64,000 bases of DNA from Gnetum montanum (taxonomy: Eukaryota > Streptophyta > Gnetopsida > Gnetales > Gnetaceae): contig MNCI01030046.1 of NCBI GenBank assembly GCA_015680685.1, forward strand, positions 263,940-327,939, read 5' to 3'. Both the position numbers and the translations under genes were made by a program. The notes beneath the pieces are model-generated. The model was not told the DNA's origin. It saw nothing but the letters and a program-made list of their open reading frames with translations, and made no database searches. Of the stretch, positions 23,046 through 32,980 are shown piece after piece (within the stretch, counting starts at the first letter, position 1; the number at the start of each line of letters is the position of its first letter).

Positions 23046-23729
23046 TGTCACTAGGTGAGTCCTAGTGGAAAATTTTTCACCAGGTGATAGCGCTAAGTGA
23101 ACGGGTTAGCTAGCTACTCACAACGATGCCCAGCGATGCCCAAGCATAGGAGGCACATGCTTACGGGGAAACTCCCAACCTTTACTCACATACAAAGGAA
23201 TAATACAACACATATAGGAGGTGCCCCCAATGTGAGCAGCACCTCTTGTATTTATAGGTGCAGGCGCACTCGGCCTTGCCCGTATGCTCCCGTAACTGGC
23301 GCTACAAATTTGTTACTTGCATATCCAACACAGAGTATGCGCGTAACCCATTCTTGGTAATTGCTAGTTTTGTCTTCCATCCACTTCGTCCCAACTAGTG
23401 GTAATAGATGTGCATGTGCTACATCTGGACGAATTCAACTGTAGCCTGCCTTGCATGCATCCCATCTGGTTCTGTCTAGTGGTAATAGATGTGCATGCAT
23501 TGCATTTGGACGAATCCAGTTGTCGCTTGCTTTGCATGCATCCCACTTGGCTTCATCTATTTTGGTAACTATAGTTACCCAGCCCAATTCAGGTTATTGG
23601 GTGCATGCATGCGCTCTGCATTCATCCGCAGCTAACAAATGTCTTTCCACACCCAGGGCGTGGATCAACCATAGCTCGCACCAGCCTGCATGCGAGCCTT
23701 GGATAGCAGTAGCTCAAAAGGTTGTGACA
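23046..23729. repeat. Solo LTR (684 bp) with 5-bp target duplication
   Basis: The insert starts TGTCACTAGG and ends GTTGTGACA, so it has TG...CA ends within a TGTCAC/GTGACA inverted pair. It is flanked by CTAGG at 23,041-23,045 and 23,730-23,734. Removing it restores the right arm of the fold-back element (ataaa-ctagg-cttatatg matches the left arm). A TATA-like tgtatttatagg lies near 23,248. There is no internal coding region, so it is probably a recombination remnant of an LTR retrotransposon. Confidence 0.85.
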
Positions 23730-23956
23730 CTAGGCTTATATGGAGGAAAAGGTAATAAATATGACAGTTGAGAAGTCTTTATAAACTCGTAATCCTTATC
23801 CTCAAGCCAAGATTAGCCCAAGTTTGTGGCTTCCAATATTTGATTCTGATGCAAACCAACATCAAGTGTAAGGGTAATAACTTCTACTTGTCATAGTTGG
23901 GGACTAGGTAGGTTGTTTGGGTGGTGCCAATTTTTCTTGTATTCTCCACAAGCTTT

Positions 23957-25209
23957 TTTTTTTTTGGGATACAAGGTCTGGTTATATTAATGTGGAAAAT
24001 ATGTACAATCACTTGGAGGGGTATCCCCCTTAAACAAAATCTTCTAGGGGAGAACCACCCCCCATTGCAGAAATAGGAAAAGCAGTCTATAATTCCCCCA
24101 ACAAAATTCTAGGAGGATCATCCCCTAGCGCATGAATGAACAAAATAAGTTACAATCAATATAGCAAAATAGGGTAAGGTATACATGATATTGCCCCACA
24201 AAAGGAAACCTGGGACCACAAGCCTACCATGTGAAAAATCATAGACATATGCATTGTAGAAGGACAGACCCCTCAACAACAAGAACCCACATCAGACATG
24301 ATGTGGCAACCTAGTGTAGGCGCATTTGAACTTCTCCTACGAGTGAATCCCATCAAGGACCGCCCTCCAATGTCGTGTAGCCATGAAAGCTGCCGCTTCT
24401 TGGAATTCCTTGTATGAGTGAATCCCATCAAGGATCATCCTCCGAGTGAATTCCTCTTTTTTCTATTTGTCCTCAAGTGGTTTTGTAGCCATGAAAACTA
24501 CTGCCTCTAGGAACTCCTTTTTCTTTTTCTCTTTTTTCTGTATGTCCTTATGCGGTAGATTTTGAGTCCTTTTTGGGTGATACTCGACTGTAGTAACCTA
24601 GATGTGACAGCGCAAAGCAGTCCACACAACATTCTTGTTGATACCCATTGCCACACAAGGGCATTGCTCTTCCCTCAACCAGTGGTGAGTGTCCGACTCA
24701 TGAGCTGTGTCTAACCTATTCTTCATCTATTGTTCTTTGAGGAGGGCCTGAACATGTTGCTCTTCCTCTTCCTCCTTGCGCAACTTCCTCTCCTGCTCTT
24801 CCTTGATAAGATCCTTCTGGATGTCTCCGTAATTGATCTTCCATTTTGTTCCACATGGTTGCTTTGCGCCATTCTCTTCATTTTTTTCCTCCTTAGCCTC
24901 TTCCCTGTGTTGCTGGCTCTCCTTTAGAGCCCTAACCTGGTCTTGCTGGTTCTGTTTGAGAAGCTTTGCCTCCCACTTTGCTTGTTCCTCCTTTTGCAAC
25001 TTGGCTTCGGTTTTGGCCATTGTCCTGCAAAGCTCTTCCTTGAACTTGGTCTATAGCTCTTGGTGTAGAGCTTCTTGAGCCAAAATAATTTGTTCTCTTG
25101 CCTCATGAGGTGGAGCTGTAGTAGAGGTGGACCCCTCCCTTGAACTTGCCTTGTCAGCCCACGGTACAAGGGCCAAAGCAGAAGAAGCCCCCTAAACTGG
25201 CTGACGTCT
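23957..25209 (-). mobile_element. LINE copy C, 5'-truncated (1.25 kb: extension coiled coil and 3' UTR)
   Basis: It is flanked by TTCTCCACAAGCTTT at 23,942-23,956 and 25,210-25,224 (exact). The T run at 23,954-23,965 marks the A-tail of a minus-strand copy. Coding remnants are KTEAKLQKEEQAKWEAKLLK, EEQERKLRKEEEEEQHVQAL and the terminal motif AHESDTHHWLREEQCPCV...ALRCHI. It contains only the coiled-coil half of the ORF2 extension. A short internal duplication (gagtgaatcccatcaagga, 24,342 and 24,416) is present. Confidence 0.9.
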
Positions 25210-25816
25210 TTCTCCACAAGCTTTGCTTTTGCTATTTCTTGCCGTTTACTTTAGCCCTATTGTTTTTCTATAGCTTGAGTGTGGATCAAACCTTCTAGCT
25301 CATTTCAATTTATAGAAATATTTAGTTTTAGTCATGTCTAGGTTTAATGAAAAAACATTTAGTTATTTTTTCAATTGCTAAAGCTCAGGTGGTTAAGAAC
25401 TAAAAAGACACCAGTTAATTAGTTGTTTAATTAATTTCTGAACTAACCTTGACATAAGATTTTTGATTTCTAAGAAATTTTAATTATCTAATAAGAGTGA
25501 TTACTAGAGTTCAATGCCTAGTGCATGTCGAGATGATTCCAATGTTACCAATTTTGTTTTGCTGATGCATAATTTGTGAGATATTGCAGTTTTAATATTT
25601 TCCGGGAAACATGATAAAGTTAAAAGTTAGAAATATTAAAAATTTAAATTTAAAAAAGCAACTTGGGCAACTTGGGAGTTGAACCAGAGATCTCCAAGTT
25701 AACAAACGTAAACTCTTAGACTTTCTTTATCTAGCCACTTTGTTATTGGTCAAGGTTGTGCTAATTGTTAGAAGTTCCAATATGGAAATGGGAGTGCACC
25801 TTTAGTGGACAAGCCA

Positions 25817-26445
25817 GAAATGAAAAAATGAACATTAAAATCTAAAACCAAGAAGTTTCTCAATGTAAGCAATTCAAGTTCTTGGGATCTTTGGTTCAAG
25901 TGAATGGTGAGATTAATAACAATGTGGCAAACAGAATGGAAACTCTATAGGGGTGCTTTGTTATAGAAGAATACTTGCTACGTTGTAGGTTAAGTTCTAT
26001 ACAATTGTGATTAGACCTACGGTGTGGAATTCTGGCATATCAAAAGCATCAGATTCAACATGTGCATGTGGCGGAGATGTATATGCTAAGGTGGATGTTA
26101 GGTGTGATTAGGAAGGTTAAATCAACAACTTTATTGTTATGTGGGAGTTTTGAAGTAGCTCCTATAAATGAGAAAATTAAGGAAAGTTGTCTTAGATGGT
26201 TTGGTTATATGTTAAGAAGATGAGAGAAAGCCTTTTTAAGGAGAGGTCCCTTCATTAAAGTTGAAGGAAACCAATAAAGAGGTAGTCCAAAGCATATTTG
26301 ATTTCCCTGCATAAAGAAAGACATCCAAAATCTGGGTATTAATGCTTATTTGGCACTTAGTAGATGCAAATGGCTCAAAAGAATTCATATAGCTAACCCA
26401 TGTAGTTGGGAGAAGGCTAGGATGATGATGATGATACAGTGGTCA
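25817..26445 (+). mobile_element. RTE-type LINE fragment, 3' end
   Basis: Broken frames match the RTE C-terminus seen at 40,740-41,200 (NQEVAQCKQF-like, ...GRLNQQLYCY, KESCLRWFGYMLRR via shifts, KDIQNLGINAYLALS). It ends in an ATGATGATGATG run at 26,422-26,436. It starts about 40 bp after the fold-back element. It is possibly the continuation of the RTE piece at 3,900-4,815, though about 60 residues between the two are not accounted for. Confidence 0.7.
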
Positions 26446-26850
26446 TTTCCGGAATCAGTTACAAGCAAGGCTCCAATCTGATTTAGTCAAGCGTAGTTAA
26501 ATATAATATGGCAATAAATATTTGGCACTTATAGTGTTTTCTAAGATGGTATTGGATTTTGAAGCTGTAGGATGAATCAAAAGTATGAGTGTTACAATAA
26601 AATATCTAAATATTCTACTGTATTATAAAAGCAGAAGAAAAAAACGCTTCATTTTGAACATGCTAACTGATGTTGAGAGTCTTTGCATAAATTTAATGTT
26701 CTGATTCAATCGTTCAGGATTGTGGTTTCAGATAAGTTCTTTAACACTTATGTATACAGGCTTGTACATTAAAAAACATCAATATATCCTATGATAATTT
26801 GGATTTTAGTGTTAAGCTGTAGCACATTTAAATTTTTTCATGTTTTGCAG

Positions 26851-27031
26851 TGTGGGAAAATCAACCCTTTTGACATTACTTACTGGAACTCACTCCGAAG
26901 CAGCATCATACGAGTTTACAACTCTTACGTGTATTCCAGGAGTCATACACTACAATGATGCCAAGATACAGCTTCTTGATCTTCCTGGAATTATTGAAGG
27001 TGCTTCTGAGGGCAAGGGTAGGGGCCGACAG
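26851..27031 (+). CDS. DRG2: DRG exon: G1-G2-G3 of the GTPase core
   Basis: The splice acceptor ttttgcag is at 26843-26850 and the donor GT at 27032. The exon starts with T completing Ser, then [19 protein letters not shown], giving G1 (GxxxxGKST). G2 is the TTLTCIPG segment. G3 is DLPG in [11 protein letters not shown]. It ends GKGRGRQ, diagnostic of the OBG/DRG family. These residues bind GTP and Mg2+, and none is changed. Confidence 0.95.
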
Positions 27032-27368
27032 GTAGGATAATTAGTTTGGTCTCAAAATCCTTGTCTTTAGAATTTCCATCAAAAAGTTGTTTATGTTTAT
27101 AAATAGTTTTCCTTGAATTTTATTTTGCTAGAACCCTATGTGATAAATACTGCTGTAAATATTTCACGACAGATTTCTATTGCTATTGTGGGGCTACTGA
27201 TGCTTTTCTTGCTCTACACTTTCATATTTGAGGCAGATAATTGTAATCTTGATTTAGAACCTGATATAATATGATTGCTTGGAATGTACTGCGTTCCGGT
27301 AATTTATGCTAATTTGTATGCTAGTGTAATACATCATGTGTGTGTGCTTTGAATGTCTTGTTTTGCAG

Positions 27369-27425
27369 GTCATTGCTGTTGCAAAATCATCTGATCTGGT
27401 GTTGATGGTTTTGGATGCTTCAAAA
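27369..27425 (+). CDS. DRG2: DRG exon: VIAVAKSSDLVLMVLDASK
   Basis: A 57-base exon between ttttgcag and gtaagc, encoding VIAVAKSSDLVLMVLDASK, the strand and helix after switch II. It is in frame with both neighbouring exons and is bounded by the shortest intron of the locus (337 bp) upstream. Confidence 0.93.
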
Positions 27426-28805
27426 GTAAGCTAAATGATCTTCAAGAATGTTATAATGCGAGCAGTTCTTTTGAAGTTATTCTATTTGTGGGTTACTCGT
27501 GGAGATTTTAGTAATACGTTGCGAAGTACATGGTGGCATTAATGAGCCATATACTTCAGGGCTGGGTTTTTGTGATCGTAGGCTTGTTATCTATAGACAT
27601 GTCAATTTACTTAGAGAAGCAATGCTTGGGAATTGATGCAGTACTTATGCCTTTCTTCACCATTGTTTACATTTAAACTATCCATTGTTTGGATGTCGAT
27701 GCAGTACTTATGCCTTGCTTCACCATTGTTTACATTTAAACTATCCATTGTTTGGATGTCTAAGGGCAGAGTTTATTGACAATATTTCACTTGGATGAAA
27801 GCATAGTAGTTTAATTTACAAGAGCAAAAAAAGTAGAGAAACTTTTATATATAGCAGCAAAAGCCAATGCTAACAATGAAGGAACAGCTCTACAGAAATC
27901 ATATATACAATTTCCTTGGTGCTGAGAGTATTTTTGCTTGGCTTCATATAATCCTTTGGTTGCAGTCCGTTCATGTGTCATAGCTTGATATGTGTGTGTT
28001 AGTGTTATTGTTTCTTATTTTATTTTGGATAATTATTGGACAAAACTAGAGCATCACTAGAAATTTATAATATTTTATTGCGAGTAACTCCCACTTTGAT
28101 AGCGTTAAGAGAGGATCTTGTAATCTTATGAAATTCAGTGAATACATACTCCTATCGTTTATGTTAAATGTATACTCATGCTATTTTCTCTTTTCTTTAT
28201 TCATATAAATCTTTTGGTTATATGCTTGTGAGATTCCGATTTTTACATATACGTGGCCGTACAACCAGTAAGTAATTGGACAAGTGCTTCCTGTGAAATT
28301 TAAAAGGAAAATGGAATTACTATTAACAAAATGATAGGTTTGGATACTTTTTGCATTCGTAAGTTAAAAGAGCCTTTCATACAGAAGAAGCTAACGATGA
28401 GTTTCCTTACAAGGCGTTGAACCTAGTACCTTTGGGTACTAGGTTTTATGAATTGATTATGAGCAAAGGTACTAGGTTTTATGAATTGATTATGAACTTC
28501 TTGTTAAAGTACCTTTAGTTATGAGGTCATTAGTTCTCATTTATTCATACAACTGTTATGGGCTTTATCAATCAAAAGAATTTGGATTTCATAATCAGAT
28601 TTCTCTTTGCTGTTACACAACTAATGGATATCGAGTCTACCATGGATGCTACTGCACCATGAATGAATTAATATTACTGATGTATAAATTGTTGTTTGCA
28701 GATAGTGATAGTTAGTTTTAGTGTAAGAAATATTATTTTCATAATAAAGATACGGAGGTTCTTTATGTTATTTGCACTTATTATGTTCCCTTCATGTTTG
28801 TGTAG
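27426..28805. other. DRG intron of 1.4 kb with two short tandem duplications
   Basis: AT-rich intron without transposon genes. A 63-bp unit is doubled at 27,635-27,760 (gatgcagtacttatgcc...), and a 33-bp unit at 28,435-28,497 (ggtactaggttttatg...). The acceptor is tgtgtag at 28,799-28,805. Confidence 0.75.
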
Positions 28806-28880
28806 AGTGAGGGACACCGACAAATTTTAACTAGAGAATTGGAAGCAGTTGGCTTGCGCTTAAATAAAAGGCCACCTCAG
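28806..28880 (+). CDS. DRG2: DRG exon: SEGHRQILTRELEAVGLRLNKRPPQ
   Basis: A 75-base exon after tgtgtag, ending CAG before GTGAGA. It encodes SEGHRQILTRELEAVGLRLN followed by KRPPQ, typical of the insertion between G3 and the GISFNS strand in DRG2-type proteins. The next exon lies 20.1 kb away. Confidence 0.93.
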
Positions 28881-29132
28881 GTGAGAGTGAGATCTGCATT
28901 TTAACTTCTGTTTCATGATCCTTTCTGCGTTATTACTTTTATTTTATTTTTATAAAAAATCCCACATTATTACAGAAATAGCCAAGTAATATTTGATATA
29001 TTGATTATGCTTCCACTATGTTCGTGGGCAGGAACTGTACCTTCTTGTTCTTAAATGATGAAGTTGCCTTTTGCAATATTGCCTGAAAAAAAATAATGCC
29101 AACTAATTGTTGAAAGTTCTGAGGATTCCATT

Positions 29133-29939
29133 TTTTTGGGGAAAAATTCGGGCTGTATTAATCAGAACACAAATTTACAGAAAATTACAAGGATGAAACA
29201 TTTTCTCCAAAAATTGAGGGGAGGCCTCTCCCCTTAGCCCCCGAGCAAACCCCAGACGGTCCAGACAGTAACCGAAAATAACAAACATATCCAAAAAAGG
29301 GGGTCCACATACATTCCTCCCCAAAAAGGAAATCGGGTGGCCTTTTACCCTCTTGTTTCTTCAGGCCCCTGTCAGCGGTATCAGATGCTGAGACAAACAA
29401 AACAACAGAAACACGAAAGCAAATACAAAAGGAAAGGGCACTACCCTGTGGACCCTTACAACCCTGACCCGCTTATAAACAATAGGGATGCCTAATGCAA
29501 GGGCAGATGTTTTGTTCCTGGCCGTGGATGGCATCCAGAACAGCTTTGTGCTGTTCTGCATCCACAAATGTTGCAGCCTGCTGGAAGTTCATGAACGCTT
29601 TTGCCTTACTTGCACATTCTGCTGCATCCCCTTTTCCGTTGGGGTGCAGCTCCTTCCCATGCCACCAGATGTGCCTTCACAACACCGTCCATGATGTGTT
29701 GTAGCCAATGTCTAGATAACATAGGGGCATCGCCCCTGCTGCAGCCAAGCCCTTGCCCCATCCACATGTGCCTGTTCCAGCCGTTGCTGGATTTGGGCTG
29801 CTTCTTGTTCCTTTTGAGCCCACCATGCCATAGCCTCCTGCTCCTGGGCCTCCTGGAGCCACACCTCTTCCATCAGCTCCTCCCTGATGTGTTGGCGGAG
29901 GTCTGCCTCCAATGCTTGCAATATTTAATGGAGTCCATC
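29133..29939 (-). mobile_element. LINE copy D, 5'-truncated (0.8 kb)
   Basis: It is flanked by an exact 18-bp duplication, AGTTCTGAGGATTCCATT, at 29,115-29,132 and 29,940-29,957, with a T run at the left edge. It encodes the last part of the ORF2 extension on the minus strand: LRQHIREELMEEVWLQEAQE, QQRLEQAHVDGARAWLQQGR and CPYV, followed by the 3' UTR. It lies in the 20-kb DRG intron. Confidence 0.92.
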
Positions 29940-30171
29940 AGTTCTGAGGATTCCATTAAATATTAACTGAGGCTGAATTGCGATATCATGTCCACTGGAA
30001 GACGGTTTCAAACATTACTGTTCAATTTTTTAAGTATGAATGGAATGAGAAATAATATTAGTCAACCACCAAAAGATGTCCTTTCATTTAACGGATACAT
30101 TGGTTCAAGAGATTGATATGTCAGTCCCTTATAGTATATGGAAGAAGAAAATCTCATTTGAAGATTCCACC

Positions 30172-30215
30172 AAGAAAGTTCCACCCACCCCTTAAGAAAG
30201 TTCCACCCACCCCTT
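30172..30215. repeat. Tandem 22-bp duplication upstream of LINE E
   Basis: aagaaagttccacccaccccttaag repeats with period 22 just before the start of LINE E. It could belong to the host target or to the element's 5' edge. Confidence 0.7.
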
Positions 30216-30289
30216 AGGGGTTCGTAGGAAGTTGCCTGCAAGCATAGTTGGGGCGCACCAGCTCGTGTAGAATATTGAGAGTATTCCGG

Positions 30290-31794
30290 ATGGAGGCGAT
30301 GGAGCACAAGCAGGAGCACCAGTAGGAGCACTAGTAGGAGTGGCAGGCGCAGCAGCAACAAGAACAACAAGAGCCCCAGCAAGAGCACCAACAGGACCAG
30401 CTGGCGCGCCCGCAAGCACACCAGCAGGCGACCCTCCAGACGAGCCAGCAGGAGGACATATCGGCAGACCTGCAGCAATCCCCGTTGGAGGCTCCATAGG
30501 GTGACCAACAACCGTTGACCGATGGGGGGCCACACCAGTCCAACGGCCAAGCTGGTGGTCGCATTGAGGCCCACTCTAGAGCCACAGACACTGCGCCTCC
30601 GGGTCACCCAGCCCCCCCTGAAGGGGTCCGCACCTTACAACAGAGCCTCATTGGACGTTTCGTGTCGTGGGACGCATGGCCAAGATTGGACCTGGTCAGG
30701 CGCTGGGCCCGGGAACAGTGGCAGGTCAGGGAGGTTGGGGTACGCAGCTTGTCCACGGACCTCTTGTTGTTCATTCTTCCGTCCAGACAAGCTAGGGACT
30801 CGGTCCTGTTGGGGGGCCCGTGGTTCTATGGAGCGAGGGGCTTGGCGTTGACCCCCTGGCGCCCTGGGGCCCACCGGGAGACTGACCTTTTCGCTAAAGC
30901 GCCGGTCTGGATACGAGTTTCCCGGCTCCCTTGGGAGCTGTGGAATCTCAAGTTCTTGTGACAAATCGCAGATTTCTTTGGGGAGTTCATTGCATTCGAC
31001 CGGGTCACCCAGTCTATGGAGTGCATGGGCTTCGCCCGGTTCTGCGTGTGGAGACCGCTAACGAAGAAGGACCTCATCCGGGAGGTGATTCTGGAACTCC
31101 CCGGGGGGGAAGAGAAACTTGAAGTGATTTTCGAGAACCTGGAGATAGTGGCCGGACCCAAGCGTAGCCCGGCGACCCAAGGCCCCCCGGGACAGGGTGT
31201 ACACGCTGCGGCAAACCTGGGCACCATGAAACAGCCTGTCGTGTGCCGGGACTGAAGTCGCCGCAGCCAAGAACCTGAACCCGACAACTATTTGAAGGGG
31301 GTGAGAGGGTCACCATGGGCCGTAAGGGCCAGATGCACCTGGCATCCAACATGTTGCCCCCCCCAGAACCCCCCCAAAAGCACGACCCCAACAGACCTCC
31401 CCACCAACGGCCCCCCCAGAGCACNNNNNNNNNNNNNNNNNNNNNNNNNNNNNNNNNNNNNNNNNNNNNNNACACCCCTTCCTCAGAAACCCCCCGCACC
31501 CCCTTGTCGCCCCCACTAACCACCACGCGCAGCGCCACGACCGAGAGCGAGCTCCCTCCTCTTGGTGAATGGGTGAACGTGGTCCGAGGGAGCTCCAAGA
31601 CCCGCAAGTCTCAGGGGCCAACAGCCACGCTCGAGGAGCAGGGTTGCACCCAGGGGCCGCGCGGTGGCAACGGCCGACCAGGACGATCGAGCGAGAATAA
31701 AACCCGGGACAAGCAAACCCAGAGGAACATCGATTTGGGATTACAAAAGACCCTCCGGGAGGTCTATCAATGACGCACCCCCAGTCACCCATGA
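30290..31794 (+). pseudogene. LINE E ORF1: Gln-rich N-terminus, DUF4283-like domain, CCHC knuckle
   Basis: From the ATG at 30,290 the frame is a Gln-rich tract of CAG/CAA codons in which several CAG have become TAG. Then SLIGRFVSWDAWPRLDLVRR, LLLFILPSRQARDSVLLGGP, WFYGARGLALTPWRPGAHRE and VWIRVSRLPWELWNLKF (DUF4283-like, about residues 120-225) and FGEFIAFDRVTQSMECMGFA follow. The knuckle CTRCGKPGHHETAC at about 31,200-31,241 is complete after a small shift. The end is LPPLGEWVNVVRGSSKT, IDLGLQKTLREVYQ. A CGA-to-TGA change at 31,771 precedes the ancestral stop at 31,792. ORF1 of plant L1 elements binds the element RNA (known). Confidence 0.85.
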
Positions 31795-32980
31795 AGCTGT
31801 TCAGCTGGAACTGTCGGGGACAAGGTACTCCCTACAAAAGAAATACCCTGCGCAGAATAGTTAGAGATGAGAATTGTGATATAGTCTGTCTCCAGGAGAC
31901 AAAACTTCAGGCAACGGAGGCGCAGTTCCTCCAATGGGAAGGGTGGAATACCCAAATGCACCCCTGCTCAGGCCGAGCCGGTGGTATTGCCATCCTGACA
32001 CGCTACACCATGAATCTCATGGATGTTTCACATTGGGCCCTCACTGTCCAGCTCCCCTCGCAGGGGGTTTGGCTGACCAACTTCTACGGGGCACAAAATT
32101 GGGAGCAGCGACTCTAAGAGTTGACACGGGTGGCGCGGCTAGTTCCAGACCACAGTTCATGGATGCTGGTCAGGGACTTCAACCAGCGCCTCCATCCATG
32201 GGAGAAAACCGGGGGAGCTGCCCCCCCGCCACCTGGAGCGATTGAATTCCAGAATTTTCTTACGACCTTTTCTTTGGTTGACCTGCCCATTGAGAACTGC
32301 CGGTTCACATGGAGTAACCGAAGAAAAGGCCCGGATCGTGTCCTAACCTGTATTGATCGGGTCTGCGTCAGCACAGACATGCTCCTTCGTTCCTCAGTGC
32401 GGGTGTCGGGACAAGAAAGGGTGGCTTCAGATCACCGCTCGCTGACCTGTACAATTGGGCCAGACAAGCCCAGAACCCCGTGCCCTTTTCATTTCGAAGC
32501 TTCTTGGTTAGCCAAACCATGGTTGAAGCCGCTGGTGGAGGAGATCTAGACGGACTATCAGCCTGACTAGGAGGACCCTCGAAACTTCCTACGGGAAGCT
32601 TTACTTCGGCTAAAATGGGCTATCAAGGGCCTGCCGGTGGTGGATAAGTTCTCCTTCCGAATGGGTCTACGTGAGCTCCGGGACAAGCTCGGCCAGATCC
32701 AAGCCCGGCAGGAGGCAGGGGAGGACCTCTATGCAGAGGAGCAGCGTGCGTTGCGGCAACTTCAGGCCCTGGATCAGGAGGAGGAGATCTACTGGCGGTA
32801 GCGCTCCTGGGTGCGCTGGATCAGGGAAGGAGACCGGCAGACCAGATTCTTCTTTGCCATGGCCAAGTCCCGAGGGGGGGGGGAGGGTGGCCTGCCAAGA
32901 AGTCTCTGCAACCAGAACGGGGAAATCGTTGATGGCCCACAACACATGGCACAGATGCTGACACAATACTGGGGTGGGAT
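31791..32980 (+). pseudogene. LINE E ORF2: endonuclease and linker
   Basis: It starts MKLFSWNCRGQGTPYKRNTL with ATGA overlapping the ancestral ORF1 stop. DIVCLQETKL (catalytic Glu), WLTNFYGAQNW, VRDFNQRLHPWEK, FTWSNRRKGPDRV, DRVCVSTDML and RVASDHRSLTC (catalytic Asp-His) are all present. One frame runs to about 33,000 with only four stops: TAA at 32,115-32,117 (CAA), TAG at 32,547 (TGG), TAG near 32,568, and TAG at 32,799 in YWR*RSW. Endonucleases of this type nick target DNA to prime reverse transcription. Confidence 0.88.

Larger units (their letters stand above)
15345..25775. repeat. Long fold-back (inverted-arm) element, interrupted by two LINEs and a solo LTR
   Basis: The left arm (15,345-15,884 plus 22,257-22,836) is inversely repeated in the right arm (22,881-23,045, 23,735-23,956 and 25,225-25,775). 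Matching landmarks, left versus reverse complement of right, include gttagcacaatcttgac/attagcacaaccttgac, aaaattggta(c/a)cattggaat, aatatttctataaattga, gatgttggtttgcatca and cacctaattgcaact. The loop is only about 45 bp (22,837-22,880). Without the insertions the element is about 2.1 kb. The left arm also has a partial direct duplication of about 230 bp (from about 15,600 and again from about 15,830, continuing at 22,257). No transposase is seen. Outer ends were placed by where similarity stops. Confidence 0.8.

Noticed and set aside
30331-30607. Antisense Leu/Cys-rich frames opposite LINE E ORF1
   Set aside because: They are reverse-strand shadows of the CAG-rich Gln tract and GC-rich ORF1.
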